Shown here in pieces: positions 1-7,777 of a stretch of 37,108 nt of DNA. The notes beneath the pieces were generated by a model. That model made no database searches. It was not told the DNA's origin and was given only the letters and a program-made list of their open reading frames with translations. Positions within the stretch are counted from its first letter, which is position 1. Each line of letters starts with the position of its first letter. The position numbers and the translations under genes are program-made. Source of the DNA: Vitreoscilla sp. Lineage in GTDB: Bacteria > Pseudomonadota > Gammaproteobacteria > Burkholderiales > Burkholderiaceae_C. The stretch lies in the NCBI GenBank assembly GCA_018780145.1, contig JADMKA010000273.1:1-37108 (forward strand), given 5' to 3'.

Positions 1-97
1 TACTCGGCGCTGCACAGGCGCGCCGCGTCCTGCCCGCACACCCCTTTGCGGACACGGCGGAGTTGCTCCACCATCGGCACACAACCGCTGGTGGAAC

Positions 98-328
98 TCG
101 CGGCAGGGGGTACCCGGCAGGGGCGATCTGTGCAGCGGTGAGAAGCGCAGGGTTGGGGTCGGCGCGCGCAGCGCGCTTCGTAGACAAACTCGCGCAGCTG
201 TCCGAGGGCAGTGAGCGCAGCGAACGGAGCGAGTTCTGCGCGCGACCCCGGCCCGAGCATCGCAACGAAGTCAGCGCGCAGCGCCGACCGCGGAACCGTG
301 AGCCCCTGCCGGGTACCCTCTGCCGCGA
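98..328. repeat. 231-bp repeat element with 27-bp terminal inverted repeats
   Basis: Positions 98-124 and the reverse complement of 302-328 are identical over 27 bp except for one base; both contain GGGTACCCGGCAGGGGC. The interior holds further self-complementary GC-rich stretches, such as GCGCGCAGCGCGC near 159-173, and a run of GAGCGCAGCGAACGGAGCGAG near 212-232. No convincing gene lies inside. The structure is like a non-autonomous MITE or REP-type dispersed element sitting just upstream of the MCE transporter ATPase. No second full copy is seen in this window, so its dispersed nature is an inference. Flanks 1-97 and 329-438 hold no gene I can recognise; the end of an upstream gene could lie in 1-97 but cannot be shown. 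Confidence 0.6.
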
Positions 329-438
329 CGCGCGAAGCCCTCGACCACGCCCGATCGCAAGGGGCCGAAAGGCGGCACCCAGCGCTGTCGCGAACTTCAT
401 CCAACGCGGACCGCACCACACGCGGTGGAGCCGCTGAC

Positions 439-1233
439 ATGGCCGGCGCCGACACCGTCATCGAGCTGCACCAGGTGGCCACCCGCTTCGGTGACCATGT
501 GGTGCACGACGGGCTGGATCTCGAGGTGCGGCGCGGCGAGATTTTTGCGCTGGTGGGCGGCAGTGGCTCGGGCAAATCCACCCTGCTGCGCGAAATGATC
601 CTGCTGCAGCGGCCCGACAGCGGCTCGATCAAGGTGCTGGGCATCGACCTGGCCACGCTGGACGACGCCAGCGCCACCGCGCTGCGCCAGCGTTGGGGCG
701 TGATGTTCCAGCATGGCGGCCTGTTCGGCTCGCTGAACGTGCGCGAGAACGTCGGCCTGCCGCTGCGTGAGCACACCCGGCTGGCCGACGATCTGATCGA
801 CGCGGTGGCGGCCTGGAAGCTGGGGCTGGCCGGTCTGGCGCCCGAGGTCGGCGCGCAGCATCCGTCCGAGCTGAGCGGCGGCATGCTCAAGCGCGCCTCG
901 CTGGCCCGCGCACTGGCGCTGGACCCGGAGCTGCTGTTCCTCGACGAGCCGACCGCCGGGCTCGACCCCGACGGTGCCGACGGCGTCGATGAGCTGGTGC
1001 TCAGGCTGCGCGACCTGCATGGCCTGACCGTCGTGGTCATCACCCACGACCTGGACCTGCTCTGGCAGGTGGCCGACCGTGTGGCCGTGCTGGCCGACGG
1101 CAAGGTGCAGGGCGTGGGCTCGATGGACGAGCTCTCGCGGCTGGACCACCCCGCCGTGCGGCCCTTCTTCGACGGCCCGCGCGCCCGCGCGGCGCAGACC
1201 CAGGAACGGAGCGCACCATCGAAACCAAGGTGA
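439..1233 (+). CDS. MCE/Mla-type ABC transporter ATP-binding protein (MlaF-like)
   Basis: 264-residue ATPase of an MCE-type lipid transporter. By family it powers movement of phospholipid between outer and inner membranes together with a MlaE-type permease and an MCE protein. Visible motifs are Walker A GGSGSGKST, signature LSGGM (the M is usual in MlaF), Walker B LLFLDEP and the H-loop ITHD. The frame stays open far upstream, but that part crosses the inverted-repeat element and has no family similarity, so the ATG at 439 (MAGADTVIELHQV) is chosen. Its stop overlaps the GTG proposed for the next gene (GTGA). A MlaE permease would normally lie directly upstream; it is not in the window, and the repeat element occupies that place. 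Confidence 0.92.
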   Translation: MAGADTVIELHQVATRFGDHVVHDGLDLEVRRGEIFALVGGSGSGKSTLLREMILLQRPDSGSIKVLGIDLATLDDASATALRQRWGVMFQHGGLFGSLNVRENVGLPLREHTRLADDLIDAVAAWKLGLAGLAPEVGAQHPSELSGGMLKRASLARALALDPELLFLDEPTAGLDPDGADGVDELVLRLRDLHGLTVVVITHDLDLLWQVADRVAVLADGKVQGVGSMDELSRLDHPAVRPFFDGPRARAAQTQERSAPSKPR

Positions 1234-2168
1234 ACTACCCGCTGGTCGGCGCCTTCGTGCTGGCGCTCGGCGCGCTGCTGATCGCCGGCGTGCTGTGGCT
1301 CGCCTCGGGCGGCGCGCTGCGGCAGAAGGTGGATCTGTACTTGGCGATCGAGGACGAGTCGGTGGCCGGCCTGAACCTGAACGCCCCGGTCAAGTACAAC
1401 GGGGTCGAGGTGGGCCAGGTGCGCGAGATCCACCTCGACCCGACCAACCCGCAGCGCGTGCGCCTGATCTTCGCCATCGCCCATGGCACGCCCATCAAGG
1501 TGGACACCGAGGCCGTGCTGAAGACCCAGGGCCTGACCGGCATCGCCTATGTGGAGCTGAGCGGCGGCGCGCCCGGCTCGGCGCCGCTGCTGCCCGGGCC
1601 GAACGGCGAGTTGCCGGTCATCCGCACCAAACCGTCGCTGAGCGCGCGGCTGGAGAACGTGCTGACCGACGTGCTCGCCAAGCTCGACAGCACCTCGGCG
1701 AACCTGAACGCGGTGCTGAGCGACGAGAACCGACGCGCCATCACCAGTGCGCTGGCCGACATCGCTGCCGTGGCGCACACCGTGGCCGAACGCCGGGCCA
1801 CCATCGACGCTGGCCTGGCCAGCGCGGCACGCACCTTCGAGCACGGCGAGCGGCTGGCGAAACAGCTCGGGCCGGTGGCCGAGCGCGTGGGCCGCGGCGC
1901 CGATGCGGTGGAGGGCATGGGCCGCCAGGTGGCCGCGACCAGCGCCAGCGCGGGCGTGGCGGTGGACGCGGCGGGCGCGGCGATCCAGCGCTTCGGCAAC
2001 GAGACCCAGCCCGAGCTGGCGCGCCTGATGAACGAGGTGGAGGTGCTGTCGGCTTCGCTGAAACGCCTCGCCGAACAGACCGAGCGCAACCCAGCCAGCC
2101 TGCTGGTCGGGCGCGGCACGCTGAGCGCCGGGCCAGGCGAGACGCCAGCCCCCGAGGAACGGCCGTGA
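1230..2168 (+). CDS. MCE-family periplasmic lipid-binding protein (MlaD-like)
   Basis: Membrane-anchored MCE-domain protein, the substrate-binding part of a Mla-type transporter. It has one N-terminal transmembrane helix (YPLVGAFVLALGALLIAGVLWL), then the MCE domain at about residues 40-115 (VKYNGVEVGQVREIHLDP, GIAYVELSGG), then a long helical, Ala-rich C-terminal region. The first conventional start is GTG at 1230, overlapping the ATPase stop. The in-frame upstream codons at 1218 read ATC-GAA-ACC-AAG, matching the METK start common in this family, and a GGAG lies 6 nt before that ATC but 18 nt before the GTG. Initiation at ATC 1218 is therefore likely (316 residues). The next gene begins 14 bp after the stop. 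Confidence 0.9.
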   Translation: MNYPLVGAFVLALGALLIAGVLWLASGGALRQKVDLYLAIEDESVAGLNLNAPVKYNGVEVGQVREIHLDPTNPQRVRLIFAIAHGTPIKVDTEAVLKTQGLTGIAYVELSGGAPGSAPLLPGPNGELPVIRTKPSLSARLENVLTDVLAKLDSTSANLNAVLSDENRRAITSALADIAAVAHTVAERRATIDAGLASAARTFEHGERLAKQLGPVAERVGRGADAVEGMGRQVAATSASAGVAVDAAGAAIQRFGNETQPELARLMNEVEVLSASLKRLAEQTERNPASLLVGRGTLSAGPGETPAPEERP

Positions 2169-2182
2169 GTAGAAGGGCTCCC

Positions 2183-2833
2183 ATGAACCTGCTTCGATTC
2201 AGCGTGATGCTGACAGTCACCGCCACCGCCGTGGTGTTCCTCACCGCTTGCGGCGGCCTGCTGCCCAAGCCGGCGGCAGCACCCACCCTTTACGCACTGG
2301 AGGCGCCAACGGCGCGGCCGGCGTCGACTGCCGAAGGGAGTATGCCGCTCACCATCGTCGTCAGCCCACCCCGGGCGGCGGCGGGCTACGACAGCGCCCG
2401 CATCGTCTACCAGCGCGAGCCGCACCGGCTGGAGCACTTCGCGCACAGCGACTGGGTGGACACGCCGGCCCGCATGCTGGCGCCGCTGATCGTGGCCGCG
2501 CTGGATGCGAGCGGCGCCTTCCGCGCGGTGGTGTCAGCCCCGGGGCCAGTGGCCGGCGAGTGGCGCCTGGACACCGAGATCCTGCGCCTGCAACAGGACT
2601 TTGGCAGCGTGCCCAGCCAGGCCCGGTTCACACTGCGCGCCACGCTGGTGGACAGTGCAACGCGCCGGGTCCTGGCCTGGCGCGAGTTCGACACGGCCGC
2701 GGCCTCGCCGAGCGACAACCCGGCCGGCGGCGTTCAGGCCGCCAACCGGGCCGTGCAGGCTGCGCTGGGCTCGATGGCCGGCTTCTGTGCCGAGGCGGCG
2801 CGGTCAGGGCCGCCGCCCGGCCCGAAGCCCTGA
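2183..2833 (+). CDS. ABC-type transport auxiliary lipoprotein (PqiC/YmbA-like)
   Basis: 216-residue lipoprotein, third gene of the MCE operon. The N-terminus MNLLRFSVMLTVTATAVVFLTAC has a lysine-poor but otherwise normal lipoprotein signal with lipobox LTAC. The mature part contains the pattern of the ABC_trans_aux family (YALEAP, VYQREPHRLEHFAHSDWVDTP, AALDASGAFRAVV, LDTEILRLQQDF). Family members are outer-membrane partners of MCE proteins. The ATG at 2183 is preceded by GAAGGG. The protein ends in a Gly/Pro-rich tail. Position and family agree well with a permease-ATPase-MCE-lipoprotein arrangement. The upstream frame in the same phase is the antisense/off-frame extension of other genes and is not used. 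Confidence 0.88.
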   Translation: MNLLRFSVMLTVTATAVVFLTACGGLLPKPAAAPTLYALEAPTARPASTAEGSMPLTIVVSPPRAAAGYDSARIVYQREPHRLEHFAHSDWVDTPARMLAPLIVAALDASGAFRAVVSAPGPVAGEWRLDTEILRLQQDFGSVPSQARFTLRATLVDSATRRVLAWREFDTAAASPSDNPAGGVQAANRAVQAALGSMAGFCAEAARSGPPPGPKP

Positions 2834-2843
2834 GCCCGTCGGC

Positions 2844-3065
2844 TTACTTCTTGTCCTTGGGGTCGATGGTGTTGCCGATCACCCCGCCAACGGCGGCACC
2901 GCCAACAGTGCCCACCGCGCTGCCACCGGTCAGGATGGCGCCGGCCGCGCCGCCGATGACGGCGCCGGAGGCGGTGTTGCGCTCACGCGCGGACATGCCG
3001 GCACAGGCGGCCAGCGAAAGGGCAAACGCGGCGATGGCCACGCGGGCAATGAGACGGGTGTTCAT
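2844..3065 (-). CDS. Small glycine-zipper lipoprotein
   Basis: 73-residue protein with a lipoprotein signal (MNTRLIARVAIAAFALSLAAC, lipobox LAAC) followed by a glycine-zipper segment (SGAVIGGAAGAILTGGSAVGTVGGAAVGGVIGN) and a short charged tail. Such OsmB/YMGG-like proteins sit in the outer membrane and are often stress-induced; the exact role is unknown. The ATG at 3065 has a good ribosome-binding site (TGGAGAACTCACC); a longer in-frame start at 3140 lacks one and would bury the signal peptide. It converges on the MCE operon, with 10 bp between the stop codons. Confidence 0.85.
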   Translation of the reverse strand: MNTRLIARVAIAAFALSLAACAGMSARERNTASGAVIGGAAGAILTGGSAVGTVGGAAVGGVIGNTIDPKDKK

Positions 3066-3147
3066 GGTGAGTTCTCCAGGTCGAGGGATGAAATCCCTTG
3101 TAGCCTGGCCGGCAGCGCCTGTCGGTGCGCTGGGTGACACAGGGCGT

Positions 3148-3414
3148 TCAGGACGCCTGGGCGGCGACGCTCACGTCGGGGTCGCGCAGCATCACCGGCT
3201 CGATCGATCCCTTGGCAACACGGCGCCGCACGGCGGCGTCCATCAGGGGCACGTTGGCGAGGTAGGTGGCCAGCGGGTCGTCGTCCACCGCGTTCGGCTG
3301 GAAGCGGTAGTGCAGCGTCTCCTTGCGGACCGTGGCGCCCACGTAGACGCCCTCGATCAGGACCCAGAAACGAACCGAACCCGATGGCTCGTGGAAGAAG
3401 GCTTGGTGGGGCAT
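3148..3414 (-). CDS. DUF1488-like small protein
   Basis: 88-residue cytoplasmic protein of unknown function. The sequence MPHQAFFHEPSGSVRFWVLIEGVYVGATVRKETLHYRF followed by an acidic stretch (DDDPLATYL) resembles the DUF1488 family by length and layout; this is my recollection of the family, not a search result. The ATG at 3414 has CGGAG six bases upstream, which favours it over the in-frame start at 3489. The gene follows the esterase gene on the same strand by 76 bp. Confidence 0.65.
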   Translation of the reverse strand: MPHQAFFHEPSGSVRFWVLIEGVYVGATVRKETLHYRFQPNAVDDDPLATYLANVPLMDAAVRRRVAKGSIEPVMLRDPDVSVAAQAS

Positions 3415-3490
3415 CGCGGGCTCCGGGGCATGGCTGAAGATGGGGGACTCTGGCCCCCGCTCCACCACGCCGTCTGTGCGCAAGCGCACG

Positions 3491-4474
3491 TCAGGCGGCC
3501 GGCTTCTGTTTCCCCGCGCCGGCCCGATCGCGAAAGCAACGCTCGACGAAGGACCAGAGCATGCGCGAGGCGTCCGGGCCCTTCGGGTCGCTGAAGGCCT
3601 GGCTGGCCGCGCCGCCGCTCCAGGCGTGGCCGAGGCGGGCCACCGCCACCAGCGTGGCGGCGAGGTGGCCGCGCCGCTTGAAATCGGTCACCGCCGACGG
3701 GTGGCGCTGGCCACGCTGGACCCGGCGCACGGGGCCCTCGTTGGCCCCGCCCGTCGCAGCCCAGGCCTTGGCCGCGGCCAGGCCATGCTGGGGGGCCACC
3801 AGGAGATCCGCGTCGCCATGGATCACCAGCAGAGGTGGCCGGCCGGCCGCCTTCGCTGAAGCCAGGGCCTTCCCCGCCCCAGGGGCGATGCCCGAGTGCA
3901 TCACCACGGCCTGGAAGCGCGCCGGGTACATCGTGGCCAACAGGGCCGCCAGGCTGGCGCCGGCCGACAGGCCGGCCACCGCCACACGGCTCGGGTCGGC
4001 CGGGTGCAGCAGGCAGACCTGGTCGATCGCCTTCATGACCAGCGAGGCCTCGCCCTCGGCCCGGCCGGAGGCTTTGTCGAACCAGTTCCAGCAGCCCTGG
4101 GGGTTGGCCAGCCGGTCCTGCTCCGGGTAGAGCACCAGGAAGCGCTCGCGCGCCGCCAGGCTGTTCATGCGGGTGCTCTTGGCGAAGCTCGGTGCGTCCT
4201 GCCCGCAGCCGTGCAGCATCACCAGCAACGGCAGGCGCTCGCCGCGCTGCAGGTCGGGCGGGCGGTACAGGCGAAAGCGGCGCACGCCCGCCGGGCCCAA
4301 CGCCACGCCGGGCAACCAGTCGCCCTCGCCGGGCGGCCGGGTGTGCCGGGCCACCACCGGTTTCATCGCCTGGGCCACGGCACGCTGGCCGGCACCCGCC
4401 GCCTGCCGGGTCAGGACGCGCAGGTTGCGCCGCAACAGCTGCGCCCACGGCGACGCACGGCGCCGCGCGCTCAC
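3491..4474 (-). CDS. PHB depolymerase-family (LpqC/PhaZ-type) esterase
   Basis: Alpha/beta-hydrolase of the esterase PHB-depolymerase family. From the GTG at 4474 it has 327 residues. Visible motifs are the oxyanion region MLHGCGQ (about 87-92), the lipase box GLSAGAS with Ser170, HGDAD for the acid residue and LGHAWSGG for the histidine. The N-terminal WAQLLRRNLRVLTRQAAGAGQRAVAQAM is an amphipathic Arg-rich segment with no signal peptide. Start choice is uncertain: the frame is open to 4597. The GTG at 4474 overlaps the stop of a 16-residue ORF (4521-4471, MTMTTSKGQPVPSARA), which could couple translation or mark a frameshifted true N-terminus. Substrate could be a short polyhydroxyalkanoate or another ester. 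Confidence 0.85.
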   Translation of the reverse strand: MSARRRASPWAQLLRRNLRVLTRQAAGAGQRAVAQAMKPVVARHTRPPGEGDWLPGVALGPAGVRRFRLYRPPDLQRGERLPLLVMLHGCGQDAPSFAKSTRMNSLAARERFLVLYPEQDRLANPQGCWNWFDKASGRAEGEASLVMKAIDQVCLLHPADPSRVAVAGLSAGASLAALLATMYPARFQAVVMHSGIAPGAGKALASAKAAGRPPLLVIHGDADLLVAPQHGLAAAKAWAATGGANEGPVRRVQRGQRHPSAVTDFKRRGHLAATLVAVARLGHAWSGGAASQAFSDPKGPDASRMLWSFVERCFRDRAGAGKQKPAA

Positions 4475-4689
4475 GCTCGCGCCGAGGGCACCGGCTGTCC
4501 CTTGGAAGTGGTCATCGTCATGCGCCGAGCATAGGCGTGCAGGCCGCCGCGGCCCAGGGATGGTCGGCTCGCTTGCGCGCTCCCGGCCCGCCGCCAAGCC
4601 GTCGGACGCCGCCTACAGGCGAGCTTTACAGGCCGGCCGCTCAACTCCAGGGGCATCCGGCCGAAGATCCCAGGATCAGGAGGCTTCCC

Positions 4690-5328
4690 GTGCGCCCATC
4701 CTTTGTCGCAGCAGTCTGCGCCGCTCTGGCCACCTCGGCCAGCGCCGCGGCCGAGCTCACGCCGGCCGAGATGCGCTGGCTGCGCGGCACCTGGCCGGTC
4801 GTCCAGTACGCGAAGGCCCAGGCGCTGCCACTGGACGTGGTGGTGCAACCGCAAGCGGCCGACGGCGCTGCGCCGCTGGCGCTGGGTTTCGTCGACGGCC
4901 GCTGCAAGCTGGTCTTCACGCTGCGCGACAACCCCGAGGCCGAGGCCGCCATCAGGCGCATCGAGCCGGACCTGCTCGACACCGCGCTGGAGCTGATGGC
5001 CGCCCACGAGCTGGGCCACTGCCGGCGCTACCTGGACGGCGCCTGGTTGGGCCTGCCGTCGGGCTTCTCGGCAACGGGCCCTGCCGAGCAGGCCATCCGC
5101 CGCGAAGAGGCCTACGGCGACCTGGTCGGGCTGGCCTGGACGAAACAGCATCACCCGCAACACTACGCCCGGCTGCACGCCTGGCTGGTGGCGGAGCGCG
5201 AACTGGACCACGTCCCCGGCAGCCCGCACGACACCTTGGCCTGGGTCCGCCTGGCCGACGACGGCGGCACGTTGGCCCAACGCTCGATCTTTTCCGCCGC
5301 CGACGCACTGTGGCGCGCCGGGCTCTGA
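4690..5328 (+). CDS. Putative secreted zinc metallopeptidase-like protein (HExxH)
   Basis: 212-residue protein that I do not assign to a named family. The N-terminus (VRPSFVAAVCAALATSASAAAE) is a Sec signal peptide with an AxA cleavage region. Residues near 105 read AAHELGHCRRYLDG, an HExxH zinc motif; the acidic residues EEAYGDLVGLAW about 30 residues later could supply a third ligand, as in gluzincins. The start is GTG at 4690 with AGGAGG six to seven bases upstream, one of the strongest ribosome-binding sites in the window. The longer reading frame upstream runs antisense through the esterase gene and is rejected. The gene stands alone between divergent and convergent neighbours. Confidence 0.8.
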   Translation: MRPSFVAAVCAALATSASAAAELTPAEMRWLRGTWPVVQYAKAQALPLDVVVQPQAADGAAPLALGFVDGRCKLVFTLRDNPEAEAAIRRIEPDLLDTALELMAAHELGHCRRYLDGAWLGLPSGFSATGPAEQAIRREEAYGDLVGLAWTKQHHPQHYARLHAWLVAERELDHVPGSPHDTLAWVRLADDGGTLAQRSIFSAADALWRAGL

Positions 5329-5358
5329 GCCGGGAACCCGGCGCCGGCTGAGGCTGCC

Positions 5359-5715
5359 TCAGCCGCCCACGCGTTTCACCGTCCGGCCCTCGGCCTGCAG
5401 CGCAGCGACCACCTTGTCGCGGTGGTCGCCCTGCAACTCGATCACACCGTCCTTGACCGTGCCACCGGTGCCGCAGGCGTTGCGCAGGCGCTTGCCGAGC
5501 GCGGCCAGGGCCTCGTCGGTGCCGCCCGCGTCGCGCACCACGGTCACCGTCTTGCCGCCGCGGCCGCCGGTCTCGCGGCCCACGCGCACCACGCCGTCGG
5601 TGGGGCGGGCCGGCGCGGCCGCGCAGCGGCAATCGGCCAGCGCCTGGCGGCAAGCCGGGCACATGCGCCCACCCTCGGTGGAATAGACCAACCCGCCCTG
5701 CCCCGCCTTGCGCAT
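5359..5715 (-). CDS. SUI1/YciH-family translation initiation factor-like protein
   Basis: 118-residue SUI1-domain protein (bacterial YciH). The C-terminal two thirds carry the fold's typical text: GGKTVTVVRDAGG, LGKRLRNACGTGGTVKDGVIELQGDHRDKV. The N-terminus has a Cys cluster, MCPACRQALADCRC, probably a small zinc-binding element, which I recall from betaproteobacterial members. Its role in bacteria is not settled; homologues influence initiation fidelity. The ATG at 5715 follows AAGGGG; longer upstream starts run antisense into the MFS gene. Divergent from the MFS gene with about 92 bp between starts. Confidence 0.88.
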   Translation of the reverse strand: MRKAGQGGLVYSTEGGRMCPACRQALADCRCAAAPARPTDGVVRVGRETGGRGGKTVTVVRDAGGTDEALAALGKRLRNACGTGGTVKDGVIELQGDHRDKVVAALQAEGRTVKRVGG

Positions 5716-5807
5716 GTCCTGGCCCCTTGCCCGTTCGATCACCAGGCCGGATTCTCGCGCGCGGCGGCTCGGCGATACTCGATCGACCCCCGCCGCACCC
5801 ACCGCCC

Positions 5808-7031
5808 ATGCATCAAGCCGACTCCCCTTACGCCTGGTGGCGCCTGATGCGCGCGCTGGCGCTGATGACCCTGGGCAGCAGCGCGATGTACGTCGTCTCC
5901 GTGGTGCTGCCCACGGTGCAGGCCGAGTTCGGCGTGGCGCGTGCCGACGCCTCGCTGCCCTACACGCTGATGATGGTGGGCTTCGGCCTGGGCGGCATCG
6001 CGATGGGCAAACTGGCCGACCGCTACGGCGTGATGGCGGTGGTGATGCTGGGCGCCGTGGGGCTGGGCACCGGCTTCGTCGCCGCCGGGTTGTCGGGCAG
6101 CCTGTGGGGCTTCGCGCTGGCGCATGGCGTGCTGCTGGGCGCGCTGGGCAGCTCGGCCACCTTCGCGCCGCTGGTGGCCGACACCTCGCTGTGGTTCGTG
6201 CGCCGGCGCGGCATCGCGGTGGCCGTCTGCGCCAGCGGCAACTATGTGGCTGGAGCGCTGTGGCCGCCCATCGTGCAGCACTATGTCGAGACGGTGGGTT
6301 GGCGCCCCACCTACATCGGCCTGGGGCTGCTGTGCGCGGTGGTGATGCCGCTGCTGGCGCTGGGCCTGCGCGAGCGCCCGCCGGCCGCGGCGGCGTCACC
6401 GGCGGCGGCCGGCGGCCCGGTGCCGTCGGACCGCCCCTTCGGCCTGAGCCTGGGCAGCGCGCAGACCCTGCTGTGCATCGCCGGCGTCGCCTGCTGCGTG
6501 GCGATGGCGATGCCGCAGGTGCACATCGTGGCCTACTGCGGCGACCTGGGCTACGGCGCCGCGCGCGGCGCCGAGATGCTGAGCCTCATGTTGGCCTGCG
6601 GCATCGTCAGCCGCCTGGTCTCCGGCCTGATCTGCGACCGCATCGGCGGCCTGCGCACGCTGCTGCTGGGCTCGGTGCTGCAGGGGCTGGCGCTGCTGCT
6701 GTTCATCCCCTTCGACGGGCTGGTGTCGCTCTACCTGATCTCGGCCCTGTTCGGCCTGTTCCAGGGCGGCATCGTGCCCAGCTACGCCATCATCGTGCGC
6801 GAGCATTTCCCGCCGGCCGAGGCTGGCGCCCGCGTCGGCACCGTGCTGATGGCCACGCTGTTCGGCATGGCGCTGGGCGGCTGGATGTCGGGCAAGGTGT
6901 TCGACCTGACCGGCTCGTACCACGCGGCCTTCCTCAACGGGATCGGCTGGAACCTGTTGAACCTGTCGATCGCGTTGTTCCTGCTGAGCCGGCTGCGGCG
7001 CGGGGCGGGCCGCGAAGGCGTGGCAGCCTAG
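5808..7031 (+). CDS. MFS transporter
   Basis: 407-residue major facilitator with about 12 hydrophobic segments split by a Pro/Ala-rich central loop (near residues 190-215, ERPPAAAASPAAAGGPVPSDRP). The family motif A is seen as GKLADRYGVM in the loop after the second helix, and a weaker counterpart (GLICDRIGGL) follows in the second half. Substrate cannot be read from sequence; overall it resembles the CynX/NimT and monocarboxylate-type MFS groups. The start at 5808 (MHQADSPYAWWRLMRALALM) places the first helix normally; the upstream in-frame ATG at 5727 would add a Pro-rich, unlikely extension. Confidence 0.9.
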   Translation: MHQADSPYAWWRLMRALALMTLGSSAMYVVSVVLPTVQAEFGVARADASLPYTLMMVGFGLGGIAMGKLADRYGVMAVVMLGAVGLGTGFVAAGLSGSLWGFALAHGVLLGALGSSATFAPLVADTSLWFVRRRGIAVAVCASGNYVAGALWPPIVQHYVETVGWRPTYIGLGLLCAVVMPLLALGLRERPPAAAASPAAAGGPVPSDRPFGLSLGSAQTLLCIAGVACCVAMAMPQVHIVAYCGDLGYGAARGAEMLSLMLACGIVSRLVSGLICDRIGGLRTLLLGSVLQGLALLLFIPFDGLVSLYLISALFGLFQGGIVPSYAIIVREHFPPAEAGARVGTVLMATLFGMALGGWMSGKVFDLTGSYHAAFLNGIGWNLLNLSIALFLLSRLRRGAGREGVAA

Positions 7032-7157
7032 CCGCCGCTCGCGCGGCGCCTGCTGCGTTTCGCGCCATGGGCCGGCCAGCCGTCGCAACCGGCTCGCCAC
7101 TGCGGGGCCCCGCCGCCAACATCCGCCCATCGCCAACCCCCCGATGAGGCACCCACG

Positions 7158-7676
7158 ATGTTGATGCAGATCCTCCTCCACACCCCGCGCTGGGTGTTCG
7201 TCCTGTTCCTGGTGCTGCTGGTGGCCGGCCTGTCGCAGCTCGCCGGACGCCGCGTCGGCTGGCGCCGGGTGGCGGTGCTGCCGCTGGTGTTCGGCGCGCT
7301 GTCGTTCTTTGGCGTGGTCTCGGCCTTTGCCGAACAGCCGCTCGCCCTGCTGGCCTGGCTGACCGCGCTGGGGTCGGCCGCTGCCACGGTGGCCGCTCGG
7401 CCCCTGCCCGGCGGCAGCTTCTTCGACCCCGCCACCCGCCAGTTCGGCGTGCCCGGCAGCGCGGTGCCGCTGGCCCTGATGATGGGCATCTTCTTCACCA
7501 AGTACGCGGTGGGCGTGTCGCTGTCGGTCTCGCCGGCGCTGGCCCTGTCGGCCGGCTTCGCACTGCCAGTCAGCGCGGCCTACGGCGCGATGAGCGGCAT
7601 CTTCCTGGGCCGCGCCATCCGCCTGGGGCGCCTGGCGGCGCCGCACTGGGCGCTGGTGGCCGCGCCGGCGCCTTGA
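7158..7676 (+). CDS. Small integral membrane protein (DUF6622-like)
   Basis: 172-residue protein with about five hydrophobic helices (VFVLFLVLLVAGLSQLAG, VAVLPLVFGALSFFGVVSAF, LALLAWLTALGSAAATVAA, VPLALMMGIFFTKYAVGVSLSV, ALSAGFALPVSAAYGAMSGIFLG). The family resemblance to DUF6622 is from memory and function is unknown. The ATG at 7158 has GAGG eight bases upstream. The 126 bp between this and the MFS gene hold no other gene or clear site. Confidence 0.75.
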   Translation: MLMQILLHTPRWVFVLFLVLLVAGLSQLAGRRVGWRRVAVLPLVFGALSFFGVVSAFAEQPLALLAWLTALGSAAATVAARPLPGGSFFDPATRQFGVPGSAVPLALMMGIFFTKYAVGVSLSVSPALALSAGFALPVSAAYGAMSGIFLGRAIRLGRLAAPHWALVAAPAP

Positions 7677-7689
7677 GCCAACGAGGCCA

Positions 7690-7728
7690 AGATCGTGGTC
7701 CATAGAGGGCCGCGCAATTTCACGATCT
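7690..7728. promoter_or_regulatory. Inverted repeat upstream of the toxin-antitoxin genes
   Basis: AGATCGTG at 7690-7697 is repeated perfectly inverted as CACGATCT at 7721-7728, with 23 bp between. The stretch is visibly AT-richer than the neighbouring genes. It could be a second operator for the XRE regulator or a hairpin closing the preceding membrane-protein gene. Confidence 0.4.
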
Positions 7729-7735
7729 GCATCTC

Positions 7736-7767
7736 ATTCTGTACTTTCCAGTTTGAATGTATAGAAT
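7736..7767. promoter_or_regulatory. Probable operator/promoter of the XRE-nucleotidyltransferase pair
   Basis: ATTCTGTAC (7736-7744) and GTATAGAAT (7759-7767) form an imperfect inverted repeat (8 of 9 bases) with 14 bp between. The right arm contains TATAGAAT, a fair -10-like sequence, ten bases before the ATG chosen for the regulator. An autoregulating HTH protein commonly binds such a site; binding is inferred. Confidence 0.5.
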
Positions 7768-7777
7768 GGGTGGCACA

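Noticed and set aside
211-438. 76-residue N-terminal extension of the MCE ATPase
   Set aside because: It is translated from the inverted-repeat element, resembles no ATPase, and the normal family start is at 439.
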